In this document: positions 16,124 through 25,200 of the stretch, piece by piece
How positions within the stretch are numbered: position 1 is the stretch's first letter
Layout of the letters: each line of letters starts with the position of its first letter
Source: Clostridia bacterium
GTDB lineage: Bacteria > Bacillota > Clostridia > Oscillospirales > Acutalibacteraceae
Length of the DNA: 64,000 nt
NCBI GenBank assembly: GCA_017409845.1
Contig: JAFQRY010000029.1
Span: 62,001 to 126,000, forward strand
Reading direction: 5' to 3'
The notes under the pieces: model-generated
Told to the model about the DNA's origin: nothing
The model's input: only the letters and a program-made list of their open reading frames with translations
The model's database searches: none
Translations under genes and position numbers: made by a program

Positions 16124-16894
16124 ATGAAGACAAACAAATATGAATTTGCGGTCAGAAGCGTTATCGGTACCCGCGAGGAGCAGCAGGATTGCGTTGACAC
16201 TCTTGTTGAAGACAGTGCTTTTGCAGCCGTGGTGTGTGACGGAATGGGCGGCCTCGAAGGCGGACAGAAGGCGAGCCGCATCGTATGCGACACACTTATT
16301 GACGTGATTAAAAACAGAGAAACAGATGAACCGATTTCGAGTGTCTATCTCAGAAGTGTTGATATCCTTGATGAAAAGGTTTTTGCTCTTATTGACGAAG
16401 AGGGCGAAAAGCTCAACGCGGGCACAACGGTTGTTTCTGTTTATATCAAGGATGATTCGCTCTTCTGGATGTCGGTCGGCGACAGCAGACTTTATATACT
16501 CAGAGGCGATGATATCGTAACGGCGACCCGTGACCACAATTATTTTCTCACGCTCAACGCAATGCCCGAATCCTTTGTTCCGACGGAGGATGACCTCGCA
16601 AAGGGTAATGCATTGATAAGCTATATCGGCATGGGCGGAGTAAGTATAATGGATATCAGCAACAATCCCGTTGCCCTTGTTCCCGAGGACTATATCCTGC
16701 TTACAACGGACGGTCTTTTCAAGGCTCTTTCCGATGAGAAAATCAAAGAGATAATAAGATCTTCCGCACCGCTTGCGGAAAAGGCGGATATGCTTCTCAG
16801 AACCGCCGAGGAGCTTTCGCCCGACAACAGAGACAATATTTCTTTTGTAATAATAAGTGTTAAGGAGAATAGTAATGAAGCCGATCAAATGTGA
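16124..16894 (+). CDS. Second PP2C-family protein phosphatase
   Basis: 256 aa, a divergent paralogue of the upstream enzyme: EEQQDCV replaces the usual N-E-D, then CDGMGGLEGG, GDSRLY, TTDGLFKAL and DNRDNISFV. The metal ligands appear intact. Two adjacent PP2C genes of different sequence suggest different targets. The end of the gene overlaps the next start by 20 bp, so the phosphatase and the zinc-ribbon FHA protein are probably coupled. Confidence 0.9.
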   Translation: MKTNKYEFAVRSVIGTREEQQDCVDTLVEDSAFAAVVCDGMGGLEGGQKASRIVCDTLIDVIKNRETDEPISSVYLRSVDILDEKVFALIDEEGEKLNAGTTVVSVYIKDDSLFWMSVGDSRLYILRGDDIVTATRDHNYFLTLNAMPESFVPTEDDLAKGNALISYIGMGGVSIMDISNNPVALVPEDYILLTTDGLFKALSDEKIKEIIRSSAPLAEKADMLLRTAEELSPDNRDNISFVIISVKENSNEADQM

Positions 16895-17813
16895 AAACTG
16901 TAAAATGTTCTATGACGGAGACAAGTATGAAAGCTGTCCCCACTGCAAAGCATCCTCAACCTCTGAAAATGAGGCGAAAGCAGCAGAAAAGGAAGATTCT
17001 GTAAATTCAATCAGAAAAACTTCAAGAAAAATGACCGAAAAGAAGCCGACGGAAAGACCTGTGACAGAAAAACACGCCGAGGATATGTCGCAGAGAGGCA
17101 AATCACTCAAGGGTCTCTTCTTCCACAAGAAGGAAAAGATTCAGGAAGAGGTTGTTTCCGTTGAAGAGGTTCCCACAGCTCCCGTAATGCCTGAACCTGC
17201 GGAAGAAACCGCTACCGAAAGAAAAGAGGTCAGCAGAACTGTTCCCCAGCCTCAGACCGAGCCCGTTCCCACTCCCGTTAAAGAGGAATACTACGGCGAA
17301 AAGACGGAGGAAATCCGCAGACCCGCACCTCCCGTTGTTGAGGAACCCGAGGAGGAAGACGAGCCCACGGTTATTCCTTCGATTGCAGATGCAGTTCAGA
17401 GAGCCGACTCAACCTCCAATTCAGCAGATGAAAAGACAGTTGCATTCTATAATTTCTCAAACGCAATCGAGCCCGTTGTAGGCTGGATTATCTGCGTTGA
17501 GGGCGAATACATGGGCGAAAGCTTCAGCCTCAAGTCGGGCAGAAACAACATCGGCCGTTCGCTTGCAATGGATATTGCTCTTGCAAAGGAAAAGAGCGTT
17601 TCCCGTGAGCGTCACGCATCAATCACATATGAGCCCAACAAGATGAAATTTTATATCCAGAGCGGCGAAAGCAGCGGTCTTACATATGTTAACGACGAGC
17701 TTATTATGATGTTCACCGAGCTTAACGATTATGATGTTATCACTCTCGGTGCAAGTAAGTTTGTTTTCCTCCGCCTTTGCGGAGAGAAGTTCTCATGGGA
17801 TAACTATTCATAA
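16875..17813 (+). CDS. Zinc-ribbon FHA adaptor protein
   Basis: 312 aa. N-terminus: zinc ribbon CENC...CPHC (about 5-25). Middle: long charged, Pro/Glu/Thr-rich linker (30-190) likely disordered. C-terminus: canonical FHA domain (about 210-300; GRNNIGR, SVSRERHASI) that binds phosphothreonine. The same kind of ribbon starts all five kinases of the window, so this looks like the adaptor that reads their phosphorylation. ATG 16875 has AAGGAG seven bases before it. The Thr-rich linker may itself be a kinase substrate. Confidence 0.88.
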   Translation: MKPIKCENCKMFYDGDKYESCPHCKASSTSENEAKAAEKEDSVNSIRKTSRKMTEKKPTERPVTEKHAEDMSQRGKSLKGLFFHKKEKIQEEVVSVEEVPTAPVMPEPAEETATERKEVSRTVPQPQTEPVPTPVKEEYYGEKTEEIRRPAPPVVEEPEEEDEPTVIPSIADAVQRADSTSNSADEKTVAFYNFSNAIEPVVGWIICVEGEYMGESFSLKSGRNNIGRSLAMDIALAKEKSVSRERHASITYEPNKMKFYIQSGESSGLTYVNDELIMMFTELNDYDVITLGASKFVFLRLCGEKFSWDNYS

Positions 17814-17848
17814 GTTTAAAGGATTAATATATAAGAGGTGTATTGCAA

Positions 17849-19894
17849 ATGAAAGTCAGATGCAACGGCTGTTTCAAGATGCATGAAGATGAATTTGACA
17901 TGTGTCCTTATTGCGGTTATTTCAAAGGGATCGCACCCAGGGAGCCTTATCATCTTGCTCCCGGAACAGCCCTTAACGACAGATATACGGTAGGCAACGT
18001 TCTCGGCTTCGGCGGCTTTGGTATCACTTACAAGGCATGGGATAAGAAGCTCGATTCCGTTGTTGCCATAAAAGAATATTATCCCAGCGGCATTGTCAAC
18101 AGACCTCCCGGCACAAACAAGCTTCTCCTTTTCTCGGGCAGAAAAAAGAAGGAATTTGAATACGGTCTGGTCCGTTTCATTGACGAAGCCCGCAATATGA
18201 CAAAATTCAATGCCCATAAAAACATTGTTAATGTTTATGAGTATTTTGAAGAAAACAATACCGCTTACATCGTTATGGAATTCCTCGACGGCTGTGCGCT
18301 GGATGAATATATGAAGGATAACGGAGGCAAGCTCAGCGTTGACAGAAGCCTTGAAATCATATTCAACATCTGCAACGCACTCAAGGATGTTCACGAAAGC
18401 GGAATTATCCACCGTGATATCAGCCCCGATAACATCTTCATGCTCAACGACGGAACGATAAAGCTCATCGACTTCGGTGCGGCACGATTCTCGTCGGAGG
18501 AGGCGAAGAATTTTACCATTATCCTCAAGCCCGGATTCGCACCGCCCGAGCAGTATGAGCAGGTCAGCGACCAGGGCCCCAAGACCGATATCTATGCACT
18601 CGGTGCAACGCTTTATTACATGATAACAGGCGTCAAGCCCGATGAATCCACCAACAGAAAAATCAAGGATATCCTTGAGGAGCCCATTAATCTCGACAAG
18701 GAAATTCCCCAGCATGTTTCAGACAGTATTCTCAAGGCGATGGCAATTGAAACCCACCTGAGATTTGAGTCTGTTGAAGAATTCGAAAAATCAATCAGAA
18801 AAGAAATCAAGGTAACCTCGCTCAAGAAGGAAAAGAGAGTGAAGAAAACAAAGAGACTTATCGGAATTCTTTCACTTCTCATTGTTCTTTCGGGCATTGC
18901 CCTGCTCTTTGCAGCGAATGTTGAAAAGAAAAACGAGGATGTTACCCTTGACCCTGCAGAAATCACGGTCTGGTATGTCAATGATGTCGGTGAGGCATAT
19001 GACAAGGAATTCCAGGCGGTTGTTGCCGAATTCACCAAGGAATATAAGGATGTCAAGATTAACCTTAAGGGTATTGCATCGGATAAGTATTATGATGAGC
19101 TCAATGCAGCGATTGCAGCCAAAAAGGCTCCCAATCTTTTTGTGAGCACAGAGCTTTCGCATAATGCACTTGAAGGAATGCTTGATCTTTCAAATGTTAT
19201 TTATCCCGACACCGATAATAAGCTCTATTTCCTTACCTATATTCTTGCTCAGAGCAACCCCAACGGCTGCTATTTCCTTGATGACTATGACAAGCAGTTC
19301 CCCGAGCACAAGCAGATTCCCTCAAGCTTCAACGTTCCCGTTATCTATGTCAACACCTCAAAGGTAACTTCATTTGTCGGTGATGAAGTCAAGAAATTTG
19401 AAGATATCAGCAAGTTTATCAACGATAAATCGAAATTCATTGTTAATGCGGAAATGCAGGAAATCTTCAAGGATGTTTTTGAAACAGGTCTTGCCGATAA
19501 CGTTATCAAGGGCACTAAGGAGCAGTTTATAAACGGCGAAGCAGGCTTCTATTTCTCGGACACATCGGAATACTTCGATGTCAGAAGAATGGTTGCGAAT
19601 AATAAGGGTAACTACAAAATGATTCCCGTTATTTCGGATGACCTTCTTTGTTCATACGGAACTTATTGGAGCGTTTCAAATGCAAAGGAAAACGAAAATG
19701 CAGCTGCAACAAGATTCCTTGCCTTCCTTCTCAGCTCAAATGCTCAGGGCAGAGTTATAGGTAAAGAGTCTGTGGAATGGGCACTTCCCATCAATGAAGA
19801 TGCAATGGAAACCTATGCTCATTATTTTTCGGAATTTGCTTTTGTTACGGAAAACATAAAAGATTATATTTTCAAAGAGCAGAACGCAGCATAA
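17849..19894 (+). CDS. Zinc-ribbon Ser/Thr kinase with extracellular solute-binding-like domain
   Basis: 681 aa membrane kinase. Zinc ribbon (CNGC...CPYCG, 5-25), Hanks-type kinase (about 45-310) with catalytic Lys75, H188-R189-D190 and D208-F-G, one transmembrane helix (about 336-354), and an outer domain (about 370-681) that resembles family 1 ABC solute-binding proteins: ITVWYVND at its start and an end with FLAFLLSSNAQG...WALPIN. The outer domain has no lipobox, so it would be a sensor rather than a transporter part. Start at ATG 17849, eight bases after AGAGGTG. The ligand is unknown; sugars or oligomers are usual for the fold. Confidence 0.85.
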   Translation: MKVRCNGCFKMHEDEFDMCPYCGYFKGIAPREPYHLAPGTALNDRYTVGNVLGFGGFGITYKAWDKKLDSVVAIKEYYPSGIVNRPPGTNKLLLFSGRKKKEFEYGLVRFIDEARNMTKFNAHKNIVNVYEYFEENNTAYIVMEFLDGCALDEYMKDNGGKLSVDRSLEIIFNICNALKDVHESGIIHRDISPDNIFMLNDGTIKLIDFGAARFSSEEAKNFTIILKPGFAPPEQYEQVSDQGPKTDIYALGATLYYMITGVKPDESTNRKIKDILEEPINLDKEIPQHVSDSILKAMAIETHLRFESVEEFEKSIRKEIKVTSLKKEKRVKKTKRLIGILSLLIVLSGIALLFAANVEKKNEDVTLDPAEITVWYVNDVGEAYDKEFQAVVAEFTKEYKDVKINLKGIASDKYYDELNAAIAAKKAPNLFVSTELSHNALEGMLDLSNVIYPDTDNKLYFLTYILAQSNPNGCYFLDDYDKQFPEHKQIPSSFNVPVIYVNTSKVTSFVGDEVKKFEDISKFINDKSKFIVNAEMQEIFKDVFETGLADNVIKGTKEQFINGEAGFYFSDTSEYFDVRRMVANNKGNYKMIPVISDDLLCSYGTYWSVSNAKENENAAATRFLAFLLSSNAQGRVIGKESVEWALPINEDAMETYAHYFSEFAFVTENIKDYIFKEQNAA

Positions 19895-19901
19895 ATTTTA
19901 C

Positions 19902-19929
19902 AGCCGTCGGTAATTTTTTATCGACGGCT
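19902..19929. other. Hairpin between kinase genes
   Basis: AGCCGTCG/CGACGGCT, perfect 8 bp with a 12-nt T-rich loop; no T run after it. Possible attenuator or processing site between the first and second kinase genes. Confidence 0.45.
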
Positions 19930-19960
19930 ATAAGCAATTTGTATATTTGAGAGTGATTCT

Positions 19961-22231
19961 ATGAGTGAAACAACAAACTTATACGGTAACGGCTTCACCC
20001 AACGCTTGTTTGTTGAGCCAGACTACAGCGGCTCACTTGAGCGTGGCGGAAAAAGGCGTTGCATGGGCTGCATGCATCTTTATGATGCGGAATTTGATAT
20101 GTGCCCGTACTGTGGCTATGCTGTTAACACGGAAATAGAATATGCGGCATTATTGCAGCCGGGTACGGTTCTTAATCAGAAATATATAGTCGGAAAAGCG
20201 ATTGGTTACAGTGACTTTGGTGTTGTTTATCTTGCGTGGGATACGGAATACCGCCGTAAGGTGACGATAAAAGAATATCTTCCGAAGGATCTTTCAACAA
20301 GAGGCATGGGGCAGCCGCAGATTACGGTTTTCCCGGGAGAAAAAGGCTTTTTCTATGAAAACGGTCTTGAGGTTTTTGTTGAAAACGCTGTCCACATTGC
20401 AAAGTACAGACGTGAAAGTGCGGTTGTAACAGTTTTCGATGTTTTTGAAGAAAACAAAACCGCTTATATAGTCAGGGAGTATCTCGAGGGAGAAACTCTT
20501 GAAGAAAGGCTTGAAAAAGAAGAAAAATTCAGTCTCGGTTCAGCAATGGAGATTCTTGCTCCCATAATCGGAGCACTCCATCTGCTTCATACGGACGGAA
20601 TAATCCACATGAATATAGAGCCTTGCAACATATTTCTCAGCGATAAAGGAGAAGTAAAGCTCATTGATTTCGGAATGTCGAAGTTTGAGACCGCTTTTGC
20701 GGGCAGAAACATGAATTCGATGATAAGCGAGGTATATTCTCCGGAAGAGGTTTATCGCAGCCTCGGCGATTTCGGTTCATGGACAGATGTATATTCTGTT
20801 GCGGCAATTCTTTACAGAATGCTGACAGGAAAAATCCCCGCCGATTCATTTGCAAGAAGAAGAGCATTCGAAAAAAACGGCAAGGATATACTTGAACCGA
20901 TAGAAAAGCTTGCACCGGAGCTTACCGTAAATCAGGCAAGAGCGATAAAAAACGCAATGAATGTGTTTTCGCAGGACAGAACACCCGATATGGCAACCTT
21001 TATGGGTGAGCTTTACAGTGAAGATAAGGTCAGACCCAGAAAGAACAGAATCAAAAAGGTTGACCGTCTCAAATGGCCGCTCTGGGCAAAGATTGCCGCT
21101 CCGACGGCGGCGGCACTTGTTCTGACCTTCGGTGTGCTCGTATTTTCGGGTGTCATAGGTCCGAAAAGCACACTTGAAAAGTCATATTCAATTCCGGCAG
21201 GCAAAACTGCCGTTCCGAATATCCATTCAAAAGATATCACGCAGGCGGAAAAAATTCTCAAGGAGCATAATCTTCAGTTTGTTATAGCGGATGCTCAGTC
21301 CAACAACCATGCGGTGAAGGATACCGTTATCAGGCAGGAGCCCGATGTCGGCGAATTTGTGAATTACGGCGAGGTAATCCGCCTCACGGTCAGCTCGGGT
21401 CCGGGAATGGCATATGTTGAGGATGTTACGGGCTTTGCCATTGAGGATGCAAGAGAGCTTCTTGAAGGCAGAGGTTTTAAGGTTGTGACTCGGAATGACC
21501 ATAATTCCGATTACGCCAAGGATGTTGTATATGATCAGACAATAAAGAATATCGACCAGGAAAAGGGTACGGAAATTACCCTTTATGTCAGCAGCGGAAG
21601 TTCCGCAATTGTTACCTCAACCGAAATACTTATCCCGGATCTTGTGGGTACCGATTATGACAATGCACGTCGTTCACTCAAATCGGCAGGGCTTTATCTT
21701 GCAATCGTTGATATTCATTATGACGAAAATCTTCCCGAGGGTCAGATAGTTGACCAGGTTCCCAAGGGTGACGAAAAAGGTCGTGCGGGCGAGATTATAA
21801 CGGTAACAGTCAACAAGCAGAGCAATATGGTTTATGTTCCTGATACCGAGGGAATGAAAAAAGAGGCTGCCGTGGAAGATCTTGAAGCCTTGGGACTTGT
21901 TGTTGAGCTGAAAGAGGCAGAGGACAGAAGAACCGAAAAGGGTACCGTTATCACTCAGAGCATCGGAAGCGGAAGTTCCGTTTCGGTCGGAACAAGAATA
22001 ACACTCACGGTCAGCACGGGATATACGGCAGAGGTTCCCGATGTTTGCGGAAAGCCGCTTGAGGAGGCACAGAAAATCCTCATGGAAAGCGGATTTTCAA
22101 GCAGAATAAAGGATTACGGCGATTCCTCTGAAAAGAAGGATACCGTTCTTCTGCAGAGTGTTGATCCCGGCACAAAAGCTGAGCTCGGAACAGAGGTCAT
22201 GTTTATAGTAAGCAATGAGTCGATTAAATAA
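19961..22231 (+). CDS. Zinc-ribbon PASTA pseudokinase
   Basis: 756 aa, built like a PASTA Ser/Thr kinase (PrkC/PknB type): zinc ribbon (about 34-54), kinase fold (70-345), basic stretch, transmembrane helix (about 375-398), five PASTA repeats (406-756). The catalytic loop reads H216-M217-N218 instead of H-R-D, so the catalytic Asp is missing; the Gly loop is also changed (GYSDFG), while Lys104 and D236-F-G remain. It may bind nucleotide but should not phosphorylate by the usual route. PASTA repeats bind muropeptides in known kinases. It lies directly before an active paralogue, so an allosteric partner role is likely. Confidence 0.88.
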   Translation: MSETTNLYGNGFTQRLFVEPDYSGSLERGGKRRCMGCMHLYDAEFDMCPYCGYAVNTEIEYAALLQPGTVLNQKYIVGKAIGYSDFGVVYLAWDTEYRRKVTIKEYLPKDLSTRGMGQPQITVFPGEKGFFYENGLEVFVENAVHIAKYRRESAVVTVFDVFEENKTAYIVREYLEGETLEERLEKEEKFSLGSAMEILAPIIGALHLLHTDGIIHMNIEPCNIFLSDKGEVKLIDFGMSKFETAFAGRNMNSMISEVYSPEEVYRSLGDFGSWTDVYSVAAILYRMLTGKIPADSFARRRAFEKNGKDILEPIEKLAPELTVNQARAIKNAMNVFSQDRTPDMATFMGELYSEDKVRPRKNRIKKVDRLKWPLWAKIAAPTAAALVLTFGVLVFSGVIGPKSTLEKSYSIPAGKTAVPNIHSKDITQAEKILKEHNLQFVIADAQSNNHAVKDTVIRQEPDVGEFVNYGEVIRLTVSSGPGMAYVEDVTGFAIEDARELLEGRGFKVVTRNDHNSDYAKDVVYDQTIKNIDQEKGTEITLYVSSGSSAIVTSTEILIPDLVGTDYDNARRSLKSAGLYLAIVDIHYDENLPEGQIVDQVPKGDEKGRAGEIITVTVNKQSNMVYVPDTEGMKKEAAVEDLEALGLVVELKEAEDRRTEKGTVITQSIGSGSSVSVGTRITLTVSTGYTAEVPDVCGKPLEEAQKILMESGFSSRIKDYGDSSEKKDTVLLQSVDPGTKAELGTEVMFIVSNESIK

Positions 22232-22266
22232 TTTGATTTTCAGATAGCATATAGGAGTTGATTAAT

Positions 22267-25200
22267 TTGAGCAGCAAACACACAGGCAAAAATGATGTTA
22301 CGCAAAAGCTGTTTGTTGAAGCAGGTACGGGTATAGGCCACGAAAAAGACGGTCAGCGCCGCTGCCTCGGCTGTATGGAGCTTTATTCGGAGGAATATGA
22401 GGTTTGTCCTTATTGCGGATATACAATTGAGGAAGAGGTTGAAAACGCCCTTCACATGTTCCCCGGAACAGTTCTTTACGATAAATATATTATAGGCCGC
22501 GTTATCGGCTACGGCGGCTTCGGTGTTACCTATCTTGCATGGGACACCGTTTTGCAGATAAAGGTTGCAATCAAGGAATATCTGCCCAGCGAATTTTCAA
22601 CAAGAGCCGCAGGTCAGACTCAGATTACCGTTTTCTCGGGTGATAAAACAAAGCAATTCAATGACGGTATGGAAAAATTCATTGACGAAGCAAAGCGTCT
22701 TGCAAAGTTCAGAAGTGAGAACGGTATCGTTAAGATTTTTGACAGCTTCGGCGAAAACGGCACGGCATACATAGCAATGGAATATCTTCAGGGTGAAACT
22801 CTTGCTGAAAGACTTGAGAGAGAAAAAACAATCCCCATCGAGGAATCCATTCAGATGCTCATGCCCATCATTGAATCGCTCAATAAGGTGCATGATGAGG
22901 GAATCATTCACCGTGATATCGCTCCCGATAATATTTTTCTCACAAACAAGGGTGAGGTAAAGCTTATTGACTTCGGTGCATCAAGATATGCAACAACCTC
23001 AAGAAGCCGAAGCCTTACCGTTATCATCAAGCCCGGTTTCTCGGCGGAAGAGCAGTACCGCAGCCGAGGCGACCAGGGTCCGCACACCGATGTTTATTCG
23101 GTAGGTGCTTGCCTTTATAAAATGATTACCGGACAGGCTCCTCCCGATGCCATGGAAAGAAGAGCACTGTTTGAGAAGAACGGCAGGGATATGCTCGTTC
23201 CCATCAAGAAATTCATCAAGGATATCGACCCCAGAAGAGAGAATGCAATCTATAATGCTCTCAATATCAGAATTGAAGACAGAACGCCCGATATGATTTC
23301 TCTTGCAGGCGAGCTTCTCAGCGAAGAGCCCGTCAAAAAGAGAAGAAGCGGCATTAAGAAGATTGACCCGCTTACCTGGCCTCTCTGGGCTAAAATCGGC
23401 ATTCCTACCGGACTTGTTGCCGCTATCACCCTCTGCGTGCTTTTCGCTTTTGGTATTATCGGTCCCAAATCCGATCTTGAAACCCGTTTTGTTGTACCTG
23501 AGGGACAGACCCTTATTCCCAACGTTGTTGCGGGCACTCTTGAGGATGCAAAGAGCAAGCTGAAGGCTGAAAACCTCAACTGGCAGATCGCAGGTAAGGT
23601 TATCAGCACCGTAATCGACAGAGATCTCGTTCTCAGACAGGAGCCCGATGCCTTCAATGTTGTTGACCACGGCACGGTTATTGATATTATCATCTCCGAC
23701 GGTCACGGTATGGGCACGGTTCCCGATGTTATCGGCCTTACAATCGAGCTTGCAACAGAGAAGCTCAAGGAAGCCGGATATACAGTTAAAACGGTTGAAG
23801 AATCAAGTGATATCTATGCTTCGGGTGCGGTTATTGCACAGGAATACGAGGCAGGAACGATGCTTGAAAAAGATAATGAAATCCAACTTACGGTCAGCAC
23901 GGGTCCCGAGGGAATCGACAGAACAAAGGTTGTTACCGTTCCCAGCATTCTCGGTATGGATTACGAAGCTGCAAAGAAGCTTCTTGCTGATTTCAATCTC
24001 TTCCCTGCTATCGACGAAGAAGTTTTCAACTCATCAATACCCGATAATCAGATTATGGGTCAGAATCCCCTTGCAAATACTCAGGCACATCAGGGCGACA
24101 CAATCTATGTAACCGTTAACAGAGGCACACAGACAGTATATGTTCCCGATGTTGTCAACAAGACTCTCGAAATGGCTCTTTCAGAGCTCGAAGAGGCAGG
24201 ACTTAATGTTTCAACCAAGGAAGCACAGAATGCGGAATATGCACCCGGCGTTGTATTCCAGCAGAGCATAAAGCCCGGTACAAGCGTAACCATCGGCACA
24301 AGCATTACGGTTACCGTATCCTCCGGTGTAAAGGTCAAGGTTCCGGATCTTACGGGTCAGCGTGCATCAACCGCTCAGCAGACACTTGCCAATGCAGGTC
24401 TTGCTTCCTCAATCACAACCGAGCCGAGCGACTCTGTTGCAAGAGACAGAGTTATCACTCACGACTATATCGGCGAAGAGGTTGAAAGAGGCACTTCAAT
24501 CACACTCGTTGTCAGCTCAGGCAGAGACAGAACCAATTCGGGCGGCAACGGCGGCAATAATGATGATTCGGGTAACGAGGCATCCGTTGCATCACTTGTC
24601 AGCCTGAAGGTCAAGAACAGACCTAACAAAACCGAATACTATGTAGGCGACAGCCTTGATACATCAGGACTTAAAGTTGTTGCCGTTTATTCAGACGACA
24701 GCGAAAAGGATGTTACCTCGAACTGCCATGTGCTCGATGCAGACCTTTCAAATGCAGGCAGCATTTCCGTAAAGGTTACCTTCGAGGATAACGGCATCGA
24801 AAAAACCGCCAGCTTCTCGGTGGAAGTAAATAAGCCTTCGGTCAAGCTTGAATCTTCCTTCAACCTTGCGGTTAATCAGGAGATTACGCTGACAGCAAAG
24901 GTGAAGCCCGAGACGGTCAATGTTTCATGGAGTATTGACGACGATAAGATTGCCGAAATTTCAGGCGACAAGCTCAAGGGCGTCAAGGCAGGCAGAACAA
25001 GGGTTACCGCCACTATTTCATACGGTAACGAGGAATATACCGCCTCAGCAACAGTCAATGTTTCGTCAGGCAAAATTCCGGTTGAAAAGGTTGTTCTTGA
25101 CAGAACCAGCCTTACTCTTCGTGTAGGCGGAAAGCAGACACTCAAGGTTACTCCTATTCCTGCAAACGCCACAGATCCCAAATACACATGGAAGTCCAGC

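Noticed and set aside
19961-22231. Frameshift or sequencing error causing the H-M-N loop
   Set aside because: The frame is intact on both sides and the Gly loop is changed as well, so real divergence is more likely; still, strain comparison is listed as a check.
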